The notes under the pieces were generated by a model that saw nothing but the letters and a program-made list of their open reading frames with translations, was not told the origin of the DNA and ran no database searches. The translations under genes and the position numbers were made by a program. From Achromobacter sp. B7 (GTDB lineage: Bacteria > Pseudomonadota > Gammaproteobacteria > Burkholderiales > Burkholderiaceae_B): DNA of 64,000 bases. The DNA lies in NCBI RefSeq assembly GCF_003600685.1, contig NZ_CP032084.1, positions 2,108,001 through 2,172,000 of the forward strand. The letters run 5' to 3'. Of this stretch, positions 51,789 to 60,686 are shown in pieces (position 1 is the stretch's first letter; every line of letters starts with the position of its first letter).

Positions 51789-51822
51789 GCTACTTCGTTT
51801 GCTACTTCGTTTGCTACTTTTT
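51789..51822. repeat. 12-bp tandem repeat at the binding-protein stop codon
   Basis: GCTACTTCGTTT occurs at 51789 and 51801, and a third partial copy GCTACTTTTT at 51813. On the coding strand this produces three in-frame TAG stops, twelve bases apart, after the last lysines of the binding protein. Confidence 0.75.
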
Positions 51823-53076
51823 CACCAGCGGGCAGGTCGACTTCGACAAGGGCATGAACGCCTGGTCGCCCGGCAGCGTTGCGACCAGCTTGTAGTAGTC
51901 CCACGGCCGCTTGGATTCCGACGGCTGCTTGACCTCGAACAAGTACATGTCGTGCACCATTCGCCCGTCCTCGCGGATGCGGCCATTGGTGGCGAAGAAG
52001 TCGTTGATGGGCATGGACTTCATCTGCTTCATCACGGCTTGCGGCGCGTCGGTGCCGGCCGCCTGCACTGCCTTCAGGTAGTGCATCACCGACGAATACG
52101 TGCCCGCCTGGCTCATGTTGGGCATCTTCTTGAGCTTGTCGTAATAGCGCTGCGACCAGGCGCGCGTCTGGTCGTTCATGTCCCAGTAGAACGCCTCGGT
52201 CAGGGTCAGGCCGGCGGCGGCGTCCAGGCCGATGGCGTGGATGTCGTTGATGTACAGCAGCAGGCCGGCCATTTTCTGGCCGCCCTTGGTCAGGCCGAAT
52301 TCGCTGGCCGCCTTGATGGCGTTGACCGTGTCGCCGCCCGCGTTCGCCAGCCCGATCACCTGTGCCTTGCTGGCCTGCGCTTGCAGCAGATACGACGCAA
52401 AATCGCTGGAGCCCAAGGGGTGGCGTGACGCGCCCAGGACCGTGCCGCCGTTGGCCTTGACCACCTCGGTGGCGGACGCTTGCAGCGTGTGGCCGAAGGC
52501 GTAGTCGGCCGTCAGAAAGTACCAGCTCTTGCCGCCTTTCTCGACAGTGGCGCGCGCCGTGGTGTTGGCCAGCGACCAGGTGTCGTAGGTGTAGTGCACC
52601 GAATAAGGCGAGCACAAATCGTTGGTGATGCGTTCGGTGCCCGGGCCGCTGAACACCACGATCTTCTTCTTTTCCCGGGCCACTTCCAGCACCGCCAACG
52701 CGGGCGCGGACCCCGCCACGTCCATGATGGCGTCCATTTTCTGCGTGTCGTACCACTCGCGCGCCTTGGCGGCGGCGATGTCGGCCTTGTTCTGGTGGTC
52801 CACCACCATCAGGTCGATCTTTTTGCCCAGCACCGTGCCACCGAAGTCGTCGATGGCCATCTGGGCGGCGGTGGCGCTGCCCTTGCCGGTCACGTCGGCG
52901 TAGACGCCGCTCATGTCCAGGATCAGGCCCAGCCTGACGATATCGTCAGAGATGGCGGCCGGCTGCTGCGCCCAGACAGGGGTGGCGGCGGCCGCCGCCA
53001 GGGCGGAAGCGGCAAATAAACGGGTAATCGTGCTGCGGCATTGCATGGAAATCCGGGGCATCTTGGCGTAAGCCAT
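51814..53076 (-). CDS. Branched-chain amino acid-type ABC substrate-binding protein
   Basis: A 420-residue periplasmic protein from the ATG at 53076, with AGGAG eight bases upstream. The signal peptide (LFAASALAAAAATPVWAQ) is preceded by a long basic N-terminus. The mature part has the LivJ-like fold: IVRLGLILDMSGVYADVTGKG, SWYFLTADYAFGHTLQ and HPLGSSDFASYLLQAQASKA. Such proteins bind amino acids, amides or aromatic acids. No ABC permease or ATPase genes are adjacent, so it is an orphan binding protein. Confidence 0.87.
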   Translation of the reverse strand: MAYAKMPRISMQCRSTITRLFAASALAAAAATPVWAQQPAAISDDIVRLGLILDMSGVYADVTGKGSATAAQMAIDDFGGTVLGKKIDLMVVDHQNKADIAAAKAREWYDTQKMDAIMDVAGSAPALAVLEVAREKKKIVVFSGPGTERITNDLCSPYSVHYTYDTWSLANTTARATVEKGGKSWYFLTADYAFGHTLQASATEVVKANGGTVLGASRHPLGSSDFASYLLQAQASKAQVIGLANAGGDTVNAIKAASEFGLTKGGQKMAGLLLYINDIHAIGLDAAAGLTLTEAFYWDMNDQTRAWSQRYYDKLKKMPNMSQAGTYSSVMHYLKAVQAAGTDAPQAVMKQMKSMPINDFFATNGRIREDGRMVHDMYLFEVKQPSESKRPWDYYKLVATLPGDQAFMPLSKSTCPLVKK

Positions 53077-53235
53077 GGTTTGTCTCCTCTTGTGCCGGAT
53101 CATGTGAAAACCTGCTGGCGCCTTGATGGCGCTCTGGCTTTTTGGGGCGGGCCGCGAAAGTGGCGTGGACGGGGATGGGCTCCTTGGGCGATGGGGCGGG
53201 GGCGGGGTGGTCGGGGGCGTGGGGGCGTTGACCCG

Positions 53236-53979
53236 TCAGCGCTGGGCCAGCAAATCGAATTCCATCCGCACCTTGCGAAACGGAAATTCCAGCCGCGCGA
53301 AATACACCACGCGACCGTCGATGCAGGCGTAGCGACGCAGCTCCGCCACCGGGGACGACACGGGAATCTGCAAGGATTCGGCCGACTCCTGGCCGGCTTC
53401 AATCACGTTCAACACCTGGCGCGCTTCGGTGATGCGGGTGCCGTAGAACTGGTCCAGCACGGGCGCCACGGTGCTTTTCTGAATGCGGGTGCGATGCTTG
53501 CGAAACAGTCCGCTTTCCAGGAACACCTCGCTGTAGCAAAAGGGGCCGGCATCCGTCGTGTGCACGCGCCGCAAATACTGGAACAACCCGCCGCGGTCGG
53601 CCTCGCAAGGCATGCCCAGCGTGTCGGGCAGTGGCGAGTCGGCGCTGGATTCCACCAGCGACACCGTGCCCAGCTGGTTGCTCAGTTCCACGGTTTCGGC
53701 CCAGGTCTTGGGTATCAGCAGCGTGGGCGTTTCCGGTAGTTCGGCGTTGACGAAAGTGCCCGAGCCGCGTGAACGCCGGATCAACCCGTCCTGCTCCAGC
53801 AGGCCGAACGCCTGCCGGATGGTCGCCCGCGAAATGCCATAGGTTTCCATCAGCGATTCCAGCGGTGGAATCTGTTGGCCCGGCCGCCAGGTTCGATTCT
53901 GGATATGGCTGCGAAACAGCGCCGCCGCTTGCAGGTAAAGCGGCTGGGGGCTGCGCGAAAAAAGCTTGCGGGCGGGCAT
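53236..53979 (-). CDS. GntR-family regulator, HutC/UTRA subtype
   Basis: A 247-residue regulator starting at 53979. The winged helix is LESLMETYGISRATIRQAFG and LLEQDGLIRRSRGSGTFV. The C-terminal UTRA domain (YLRRVHTTDAGPFCYSEVFL, ARLEFPFRKVRMEFDL) binds a small molecule. It lies four bases after the CoA ligase stop, as the last gene of the cyclase-ligase-regulator operon. The 18-bp palindrome at 56687 is its likely operator. Confidence 0.87.
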   Translation of the reverse strand: MPARKLFSRSPQPLYLQAAALFRSHIQNRTWRPGQQIPPLESLMETYGISRATIRQAFGLLEQDGLIRRSRGSGTFVNAELPETPTLLIPKTWAETVELSNQLGTVSLVESSADSPLPDTLGMPCEADRGGLFQYLRRVHTTDAGPFCYSEVFLESGLFRKHRTRIQKSTVAPVLDQFYGTRITEARQVLNVIEAGQESAESLQIPVSSPVAELRRYACIDGRVVYFARLEFPFRKVRMEFDLLAQR

Positions 53980-53983
53980 GGGG

Positions 53984-55603
53984 TCAGGGCGCGGGCGGTG
54001 AGGAAGGATCCGAGAGCATAGCGTTTGCCATGTCGCGCAGCCGATGTTTCTGGATCTTGACCGAATTGGCGCTTTCCACCGAGGGAAAGGCGTCCAGCAC
54101 CGTGTAGCCCACCGGCACCTTGAAGCCGGCCATCGCCGCCTTGCAGGCAGCGGTCCAGGCGGCGGGATCGGCGTGCGCGCCGTCTTGCAGCAGCACAAAG
54201 GCGTAGGGCACGAATTTGCCGTGGCGCGTGGCGCCCACCACCTGGCAGGCGCGCACGCCGGGCAGCGTTTCAACCACCTGCTCGATTTCCACCGGGTTCA
54301 CCAGAAAGCCCGATAGCCGCAGCGAATCGCCCATGCGGGTCTGGAACACAAACTGGCGCTCGGTCAGGGTGTAGCCCAGGTCGCCCGTCTTGAAATAGCC
54401 GTCGGCGGTGACGGCGTTGCGCGTTGCATCCGGGTTGTCCAGATAGCCTTGCATCAGGCTGGGCGACAGGATTTCGATCTCGCCCGATTGGCCGTGCGGC
54501 AACACTTGGCCGCTGTCGGGGTCGCGGGCGCGCACGCGGGCGTCCCGATAGATCAGGGTGCCGCCGGGCTGATGCCGCGCGGCCACGTCGCCTTCGGCCG
54601 GATCGCGGGGCTGGCCCGCCACCAGCGCGATCAGCTCGCTGGAGCCGTACAGGCCGGTCAGCGGCACGCCCGCCTGGCGCGCCAGGTCCAGCATGTTGTC
54701 CAGCGCGGGGGTAAAGCTGGCAAAGCCGAACAGCCGCGCGGACGTGAAAGCGCTGGCCGGCGCCGCCTGCATCATGCCCACCAGCGCCTCGTTGTTGGCA
54801 TAGGTGTGCGTGACGGCATGGCGCGCGATGGCGTCGGCCGATTCGGCTGCGTTGAACACGGGCGCGCACACGACCGGCACGCCGCGCGCCAGGCCGCCCA
54901 CCAGCGTGGCAAAACCGAACGCGCCGCAGAACGGTGCGCTGGCCAGGATGCAGCTGTCCTCGTCGTATTCGAAAGCGTCGGCCACCGTCGCGCCGTGGCG
55001 CAGCAACGTTTGCTGGTCGTGCAAAACAAATTTGGGTTTGGACGTGGTGCCGGACGTGGTGAAGCAAAGCACCCCGGCGTTGCCGTGCGGGGAAGGGGGC
55101 GGGGCCTGGGTGGCGAGCAGGTCGGCATAGCGATGCGCGGGCTTGCCGTGCAGGGACGCGGAGCGGGCGCCCGCGTCGGAGTCGGCGATGGCCACGACCC
55201 CTTGCAGGCGCGTCAATTCCTGTGGGGGCACATCGGCCAGAATGCCCGCGAAATCGATGCCCTTGAATCCCGGCCAGAACACCAGCCAGTCGGCCTGGCC
55301 TCGTCCCAATATGTCGGCCACTTCCAGCGCGCGAAAGCGCGTGTTGACGGCCAGCACCAGCGCGCCCAGATGCGCGCACGCCAAAAAGGACTCCACCCAG
55401 GCGGCGCAGTTGGGCAACCACACCGCCACGCGGTGGCCGGGGCGCACGCCGATATGCGCCAAGCCCGCCGCCAACGCGCGGCTTTGATCGCGTAGCTGGC
55501 GCGCGCTGATCGGCACGTTCTGGTCGATCAGCAGCGGGGACTCGGGGCGGCTGCCAACCAGCGCGTCCAGGTGCGCGGCAAAGGTCGAAAAAGGCGGCGT
55601 CAT
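53984..55603 (-). CDS. AMP-dependent CoA ligase
   Basis: A 539-residue ANL-superfamily ligase. The P-loop-like FTTSGTTSKPKFVLH is near residue 185, GLYGSSELIAL near 325, YFKTGDLGYTL near 405 and the hinge RMGDSLRLSGFLVNP near 425. In the C-terminal region NSVKIQKHRLRD supplies the catalytic-lysine segment. It forms an acyl-adenylate and then the CoA thioester. The family alone does not give the acid. The gene follows the cyclase-family gene by three bases. Confidence 0.87.
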   Translation of the reverse strand: MTPPFSTFAAHLDALVGSRPESPLLIDQNVPISARQLRDQSRALAAGLAHIGVRPGHRVAVWLPNCAAWVESFLACAHLGALVLAVNTRFRALEVADILGRGQADWLVFWPGFKGIDFAGILADVPPQELTRLQGVVAIADSDAGARSASLHGKPAHRYADLLATQAPPPSPHGNAGVLCFTTSGTTSKPKFVLHDQQTLLRHGATVADAFEYDEDSCILASAPFCGAFGFATLVGGLARGVPVVCAPVFNAAESADAIARHAVTHTYANNEALVGMMQAAPASAFTSARLFGFASFTPALDNMLDLARQAGVPLTGLYGSSELIALVAGQPRDPAEGDVAARHQPGGTLIYRDARVRARDPDSGQVLPHGQSGEIEILSPSLMQGYLDNPDATRNAVTADGYFKTGDLGYTLTERQFVFQTRMGDSLRLSGFLVNPVEIEQVVETLPGVRACQVVGATRHGKFVPYAFVLLQDGAHADPAAWTAACKAAMAGFKVPVGYTVLDAFPSVESANSVKIQKHRLRDMANAMLSDPSSPPAP

Positions 55604-55606
55604 GGC

Positions 55607-56647
55607 TTACACCGTGGCAATGGGCGTCACCGGCGAGCCCACCGCGCCGGGCATGCGCAGCGGCGGGGCGGTCAGCAGGAAACGGTTGCGCCCGTTGGCG
55701 TGCAGCCAGTCGGCCAGGTCCTTCAAGTACCAGAGCTCGGCCAGCGGTACGCCAAGCTTGAAGAGGCAATGGTGATGCAGCGGCAGGATGGAATGGCCGG
55801 GGCCGGACGTGCGCGCCGGATACGATTCCACCGCGTAGTTGTCGGCGCAGATGGCGGCTACGCCGCTGGCGCTGATCCAGTCCAGCAAGGCGCTGTCGGC
55901 GCCGTCCAGCACCGCGCCGGTCTGTTCCAGCGCGTGCGGGTCGGGCTGGCCGTTCATCTCGATCAAACGGTCGGCAAAACCGGTGCGCAGCACCAGCATG
56001 TCGCCCGTTTCCACCTGCACCTTTTGTTCGCGCATGGCCGCTTGCAGCTGCTCATGGCCGACCAAGGTGCGACCTGGGCCGAACGCGCGTTCCAGGTCCA
56101 CCAGCACGCCACGCCCCTGCATGCCCTTTTCGGCATAGCGGCTAACGCTGAGCTTGCGCGCAAACGAGCCGCCGGGTGGGCAGCAGGCATCGGCAGCCGT
56201 ATCCGGGTCAGCGCCGCCAAACACGTCTACGCCCGCGGCGTAGCCGTTGTAGTAGACGCGGCGCGCTTCGCCGTCGCCCTGGATGTCGAACAAGGCGCCG
56301 ACGTGGCACAGGCCATCCCACTGCGTGGAATATTGCATCGACAGCGTGACCTGGTCGTCGGACAGCACGTCGACGGCCTCGGGCTGCAACTGCGACATCG
56401 CAAAGTTCAGGTACGGCGTGCCTTCACGGAACGTGGGTTTCAGCGTGGGCGCATGGCGGCGGGGATTGAGCACGTTGCCGCCGGGCAGGTCCAGCGGCAG
56501 CGACAGGCAGAACACCTTGCCCGCGCGCACTTCGCGCACCGCCTGCAAGACCTTTTCCTCGGTCAGCAGGTTCAGCCGACCCAGCTCGTCGTCCGGGCCG
56601 AAGTCGCCCCAGGTGGATCCTTCCGGGCGTTGCGTCCAACGTTTCAT
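55607..56647 (-). CDS. Cyclase-family protein (kynurenine formamidase-like metal hydrolase)
   Basis: A 346-residue protein of the cyclase family, which includes kynurenine formamidase and isatin hydrolase. The metal-site region reads STQWDGLCHVGALFD near residues 107-121 in place of the usual HxGTHxD, as in larger members of the family. Later motifs are GDMLVLRTGFADR, CADNYAVESYPA and HHHCLFKLGVPLAELWYL. It probably hydrolyses an amide or lactam; the CoA ligase then would activate the acid. AGGAG lies eight bases upstream, and the palindrome at 56687 overlaps its promoter. Confidence 0.82.
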   Translation of the reverse strand: MKRWTQRPEGSTWGDFGPDDELGRLNLLTEEKVLQAVREVRAGKVFCLSLPLDLPGGNVLNPRRHAPTLKPTFREGTPYLNFAMSQLQPEAVDVLSDDQVTLSMQYSTQWDGLCHVGALFDIQGDGEARRVYYNGYAAGVDVFGGADPDTAADACCPPGGSFARKLSVSRYAEKGMQGRGVLVDLERAFGPGRTLVGHEQLQAAMREQKVQVETGDMLVLRTGFADRLIEMNGQPDPHALEQTGAVLDGADSALLDWISASGVAAICADNYAVESYPARTSGPGHSILPLHHHCLFKLGVPLAELWYLKDLADWLHANGRNRFLLTAPPLRMPGAVGSPVTPIATV

Positions 56648-56686
56648 TGCTTGTCTCCTATCCGATTTCTATGTTTTTATAACTAT

Positions 56687-56704
56687 AGTACGTATTTACG
56701 TACT
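56687..56704. promoter_or_regulatory. Perfect 18-bp palindrome between two divergent operons
   Basis: AGTACGTATTTACGTACT is a perfect palindrome (8-base arms, 2-base centre). The adjoining A+T-rich stretch contains a TATAGT -10-like element (56682-56687, minus strand) for the cyclase operon, which the palindrome would mask. It is the best candidate operator for the UTRA-type GntR regulator of this cluster. Confidence 0.6.
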
Positions 56705-56793
56705 TTGAGCAGGCGCCGTCACTAGCTGCCGTTTTCGCCGCCGTTCAATTCAAAAGAAATCCGCAAACAGCGGGTTCGACAGGAGACAAGTTC

Positions 56794-57789
56794 ATGACCC
56801 AATCCGTTTCCCCGCGCGCCGGGCGGCGCCTGCTGGCGCTGGCCGCCCTGGCGTTGTTGGCGTTGCCCGTGGCGCATGCCGCCGGCTATCCCGACCACCC
56901 CGTGACCGTGGTGGTGCCGTATCCGCCGGGCGGCGGTGCCGATATCTTCGGCCGTGCCATCGCCAACGCCTTGCAGCCCGGGCTGAAGCAGACAGTGCTG
57001 GTGGAAAACAAGCCCGGCGCGGGCGGCAACATCGGCATGGCTCATGTGGCGCGCGCCAAGCCCGACGGCTATACGCTGGGCCTGGGCACCATCGGCACGC
57101 AGACCATCAACCAGTTCCTGTACAGCAACATGGCGTTCGATCCGGAGCGCGACCTGGTGCCGATTGCCCTGGTGTCCACTACGCCCAATGTGATTGCCGT
57201 CAGCGCAAAGTCGCCCTACAAGACGGTGGCCGACATCATCCGCGCCGCCAAGCAATCGCCCGACAAAAAGCTGACCTACGCATCGCCGGGCATCGGCTCG
57301 TCGGTGCACCTGACCGGCGCCTATTTCGAAGCGATGGCGGGCGTGACGATGTTGCACGTGCCGTTCAAGGGCACGTCGGCGTCGCTGCCGGCCGTGGCGG
57401 GCGGGCAGGTGGACCTGCTGTTCGACAACCTGCCCGGCGCGCTGGCGCAGATCAAGGACGGCAACCTGGTGCGCGGCGTGGCCGTGACGTCGGCCGAACG
57501 CGACACGTCGGTGCCTGATCTGCCGACCGTTGCCGAATCCGGCCTGCCCGGTTTCGACGTGACGGCGTGGTTCGCCTTGTATGCCCCGCGCGACACACCG
57601 GCGCCGGTGGTCAAGCAGCTGATCGAGGCCGCGCGCAGCGGTTTGCAAAGCGCGGCCGTGGCCACGAATTTCGCCACCATGGGCGCAAAACCCGGTACGC
57701 TTTTCGGCCCCGACCTGGCCGCCTTCGAACGCGCCGAGCGCAAGAAATGGGGCGGGCTCATCAAAGACCAAGGAATCACCGCGCAATGA
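56794..57789 (+). CDS. Tripartite tricarboxylate (Bug/TctC) family solute-binding protein
   Basis: A 331-residue periplasmic protein: signal peptide LLALAALALLALPVAHAAG, then YPDHPVTVVVPYPPGGGADI, VENKPGAGGNIGMA, HVPFKGTSASLPAVAGGQV and DLPTVAESG, all Bug landmarks. AGGAGAC lies upstream of the ATG. It presumably binds the compound metabolised by the divergent cyclase/CoA ligase operon. Its stop overlaps the SDR start (ATGA). Confidence 0.9.
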   Translation: MTQSVSPRAGRRLLALAALALLALPVAHAAGYPDHPVTVVVPYPPGGGADIFGRAIANALQPGLKQTVLVENKPGAGGNIGMAHVARAKPDGYTLGLGTIGTQTINQFLYSNMAFDPERDLVPIALVSTTPNVIAVSAKSPYKTVADIIRAAKQSPDKKLTYASPGIGSSVHLTGAYFEAMAGVTMLHVPFKGTSASLPAVAGGQVDLLFDNLPGALAQIKDGNLVRGVAVTSAERDTSVPDLPTVAESGLPGFDVTAWFALYAPRDTPAPVVKQLIEAARSGLQSAAVATNFATMGAKPGTLFGPDLAAFERAERKKWGGLIKDQGITAQ

Positions 57790-58508
57790 ACACGCCCATC
57801 GCACTTGTCACCGGCGGTAGCCGCGGCATCGGCCGCGCCATCGTGGCCCGCCTGCTTCGCGACGGCTATCAGGTCGTCAATTTCAGCCGCCGTCCGCCCG
57901 ATGTGGTGCTGCCGGGCGAGACCTTCCGTTCGGTCGACCTGGGCGATGCGGCCGCCACGCGCCAGGCCGCGCAAGCGCTTGCGGCTGAGCGCCGCGTGCT
58001 GCATCTGGTGAACAACGCCGGCATGATCCAGGTGGCGGATATCGCGGACGTGACCGAGGCCGATCTCCAGCGCACCCTGGCCTTGAACCTGACCGCGCCC
58101 GTGCTGCTGCTACAGGCGCTGCTGCCCGCGATGCGCCAGGCCAAGTACGGGCGCGTGGTCAATATCGGCAGCCGCGCGGCGCTGGGCAAGGGCGGGCGCA
58201 CGGTCTATGGCGCGTCCAAGGCCGGGCTGGCCGGCATGACGCGCACCTGGGCACTGGAGCTGGCGGCCGACGGCATCACGGTCAACACGGTGGCGCCCGG
58301 GCCGATCGCCACCGAATTGTTCAACCAGTCCAACCCCCCGGGGGCGCCGAAGACGCTGGCCCTGGAAGCCTCCATTCCCGTGCAACGGGTGGGCCAGCCG
58401 GAAGAAGTTGCGCACAGCGTCGCGATGTTTCTGGACCGGCAGGCGGGGTTCATGACCGGGCAACTGCTGTATGTCTGTGGCGGGATGTCGGTGGGCCTGG
58501 CGGGCTGA
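57786..58508 (+). CDS. SDR-family oxidoreductase
   Basis: A 240-residue classical SDR. TGGSRGIG lies near residue 9, NNAG near 76, NIGSRAALGKGGRTVYGASK carries the Ser and Tyr-xxx-Lys, and NTVAPGPIATELF follows. The ATG at 57786 overlaps the Bug stop, so the two are co-translated. It probably performs a redox step in the same pathway as the cyclase and CoA ligase. Confidence 0.88.
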   Translation: MNTPIALVTGGSRGIGRAIVARLLRDGYQVVNFSRRPPDVVLPGETFRSVDLGDAAATRQAAQALAAERRVLHLVNNAGMIQVADIADVTEADLQRTLALNLTAPVLLLQALLPAMRQAKYGRVVNIGSRAALGKGGRTVYGASKAGLAGMTRTWALELAADGITVNTVAPGPIATELFNQSNPPGAPKTLALEASIPVQRVGQPEEVAHSVAMFLDRQAGFMTGQLLYVCGGMSVGLAG

Positions 58509-58575
58509 CGCGGGTCGGGACGTCGGGGCGTCGGGGTCGCGACGCTGCGCGGCATCCGGCAGCGGTGCGCGCAGC

Positions 58576-59022
58576 CTACTGCGGCTTCCATACGCGGCCA
58601 TCCGTGGAACGGAAGCGGCCGCCGGTGGCGCAGCATCCGCCCGCGCCCATCGCCATTTCGCCGATCTCGGCTTCCACCATCTTGCCCACGCGGCTTAACG
58701 ACTGCCGCTGGCAGTCCATGAACGATGGGTAGAACTCGGGTTCCAGCACCTTGGTCCAGCGGCGCCCGCCGGATGTACTTTCCGGATCGGCTTCGTTCAG
58801 GTAGACCTCGCAATCGTTGACGATCAGGTGCACCGGCTGGCCGTTAAGGTCGCCCTTGAACTCGCGGTTGGGTGTCAGGTCTTTGAACAGGCGCTGTTCC
58901 AGGGTCAGCTTGGGCGGGCCGGCGGGGTCGTCGCAACCGGCCAGCAGCGGCAGGGCAAGGCCCACGGCCAACAGCGCAAGGGCACGACGCAAGGGCTTGC
59001 AAGGGACAGCGGGTGTGGTCAT
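58576..59022 (-). CDS. Putative lipoprotein
   Basis: A 148-residue protein with a lipoprotein signal: a basic N-terminus, then LALLAVGLALPLLAGC with the lipobox Cys30. The mature part contains scattered cysteines (Asn-Asp-Cys, MDCQRQ, GGCCATGG) and no recognised domain. Its start overlaps the stop of the AraC-type regulator gene (ATGA), making a two-gene operon. Envelope location is clear from the signal; function is unknown. Confidence 0.7.
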   Translation of the reverse strand: MTTPAVPCKPLRRALALLAVGLALPLLAGCDDPAGPPKLTLEQRLFKDLTPNREFKGDLNGQPVHLIVNDCEVYLNEADPESTSGGRRWTKVLEPEFYPSFMDCQRQSLSRVGKMVEAEIGEMAMGAGGCCATGGRFRSTDGRVWKPQ

Positions 59023-60002
59023 GGAGCGGGCCTGTTGTGGAGTGGCCCGACAAATCGTCGGACCGATTTTTTCGACATCTTACCGGTCGCCTGCAACGCG
59101 TCGGCGCGCTCTTGGCGCAGCCGCCGCAGCACTTCGGTGGGCGCCACGCCGAAGTGCGCGGCAAATTTTCGCTGGAACGTGCGGCGCGACATATGGCAGG
59201 CATCGGCCATGTCGTCCACCGTCCAGCGCGCCGACAGCTTTGCCTCGATCTTCTCGACCAGGTCCCGGAACGGCGCGGACACGCGATCCTGCAAGCGCAG
59301 CGTTTGGCTGTATTGGCGCTGATCGCCATCGCGCCGCATGAAGACGACCAGCCGCCGGGCCACTTGCTGCGATAGCGTGGCGCCAAAGTCGCGTTCGATC
59401 AGCGCCAGCGCCAGGTCGATACCCGCCGTCACCCCCGCCGACGTCCAGTACTTGCCGCTTTCGATAAAGATGCGGTCGTCTTGCACGCGCAACGCCGGGT
59501 ACATCAGCCGGAGCCGGTCCGCGGATCGCCAATGCGTGGTGACCGCGCGGCCATTGAGCAGGCCGGCGGCGGCCAGCACGAAGGCGCCCGTGCAAACGCT
59601 GCACGTACGCGGGGCCAGGGCGTCGCGACGTCGCAGCCAGGCCATGGTTTCGGCGTGCGCGCTGGCGCGGTCCACCCCCGGGCCGCCCGGCACGAACATC
59701 ATGTCGATCGGTGCATCGGCATCGTGTTCGAAGGTGCCGTCCACCTGCATGCGCAGCCCCTGTTCCCAGGTGGCGACCACCGGCGTTGCCGCGATGGTGC
59801 GCAGTTGGTAGAGCGGTTTGCCGGCCTCTTCGTTGGCGGACGTGAACGCCTGCCACGGGCCGGCCAGGTCCAGCGGCTGAAAGCCGTCGTACAGCAGGAA
59901 CAACACGCGTTGTGGCGCAAATTCATCCGCTTCTGGCGCACCGGCGCGGGCGCGTCCGCCTATGCTGGACGCTGGCGTTTTCAAGGGAGCATCGTCATGC
60001 AT
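59019..60002 (-). CDS. GlxA-type AraC-family regulator (DJ-1/PfpI plus AraC domains)
   Basis: A 327-residue regulator. Residues ~33-200 form a DJ-1/PfpI domain (VLFLLYDGFQPLDLAGPWQA, FVPGGPGVD, SVCTGAFVLAAAGLLNGRAV), and the C-terminus is an AraC double helix-turn-helix (WTVDDMADACHMSRRTFQRK, FGVAPTEVLRRLR). Such proteins sense small molecules through the DJ-1 part. The ATG at 60002 overlaps the start of the divergent DJ-1 gene within ATGCAT; the ribosome site is weak, so initiation could be elsewhere. Confidence 0.85.
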   Translation of the reverse strand: MHDDAPLKTPASSIGGRARAGAPEADEFAPQRVLFLLYDGFQPLDLAGPWQAFTSANEEAGKPLYQLRTIAATPVVATWEQGLRMQVDGTFEHDADAPIDMMFVPGGPGVDRASAHAETMAWLRRRDALAPRTCSVCTGAFVLAAAGLLNGRAVTTHWRSADRLRLMYPALRVQDDRIFIESGKYWTSAGVTAGIDLALALIERDFGATLSQQVARRLVVFMRRDGDQRQYSQTLRLQDRVSAPFRDLVEKIEAKLSARWTVDDMADACHMSRRTFQRKFAAHFGVAPTEVLRRLRQERADALQATGKMSKKSVRRFVGPLHNRPAP

Positions 60003-60674
60003 GTGAATTTTCTCTTGTTCGAAGGGCTGACCCAGCTGGATATGACCGGGCCCTACGAGGTCTTGGCGAACGCGCCGGGCTTCACGGTGGATTTTGTCGC
60101 AAAAACGCGTGATCCGGTACGGTGCGATCGCGGCTTGCAGTTCGTGCCCACGCAAACGCTGGCGTCGGCGCGGCAATGCGACCTGCTGGTGGTGCCGGGC
60201 GGGCCGGGCACGGATGATGCCATCGTGGACGCCGATTGGGTGGCCTTCACGCGGCGGCAGGGCTTGGCGGCGCGCTATGTATTCGGCATCTGCACCGGTT
60301 CGTTGTTGCTGGGCGCGGCGGGGTTGCTGCGCGGCAAGCGGGCGTCCAGCCATTGGCGCGCGCGCGAACTGCTGTCGCGGTTTGGCGCGATTCCCAGCGA
60401 AGAACGTCTGTGCGTGGACGGCAACACCTATACGGCCGGTGGCGTCACGTCGGGCATCGACATGGGCTTGAAGGTGGTGGCGGCGCTATGCGGCGAAGAC
60501 GTCGCCAAGCTGATCCAGTTGCAAATCGAGTACGACCCCAAGCCGCCGTTTCCCGGCGGCACGCCAGCCACCTCCGAGCCCGCCGTGGTCCAGCGTTATT
60601 TGTCGATGTCGCAGGCGCGCTTTGACCGTCGCGCCGCCCGGGTGGATCAGGCGGCGGCGAACATGCCGCCGTGA
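59997..60674 (+). CDS. DJ-1/PfpI-family protein (isonitrile hydratase-like)
   Basis: A 225-residue protein with the DJ-1/PfpI fold: VNFLLFEGLTQLDMTGPYEV, LLVVPGGPGTDD, and the nucleophile elbow GICTGSLLLGAAGLL with Cys99, then SHWRARELL. These motifs are those of InhA-type isonitrile hydratases, which hydrate isonitriles to N-substituted formamides. AGGGAG lies seven bases upstream of the ATG. It faces a regulator with the same kind of domain, which probably controls it. Confidence 0.85.
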   Translation: MHVNFLLFEGLTQLDMTGPYEVLANAPGFTVDFVAKTRDPVRCDRGLQFVPTQTLASARQCDLLVVPGGPGTDDAIVDADWVAFTRRQGLAARYVFGICTGSLLLGAAGLLRGKRASSHWRARELLSRFGAIPSEERLCVDGNTYTAGGVTSGIDMGLKVVAALCGEDVAKLIQLQIEYDPKPPFPGGTPATSEPAVVQRYLSMSQARFDRRAARVDQAAANMPP

Positions 60675-60686
60675 AAACAGGCGGGG

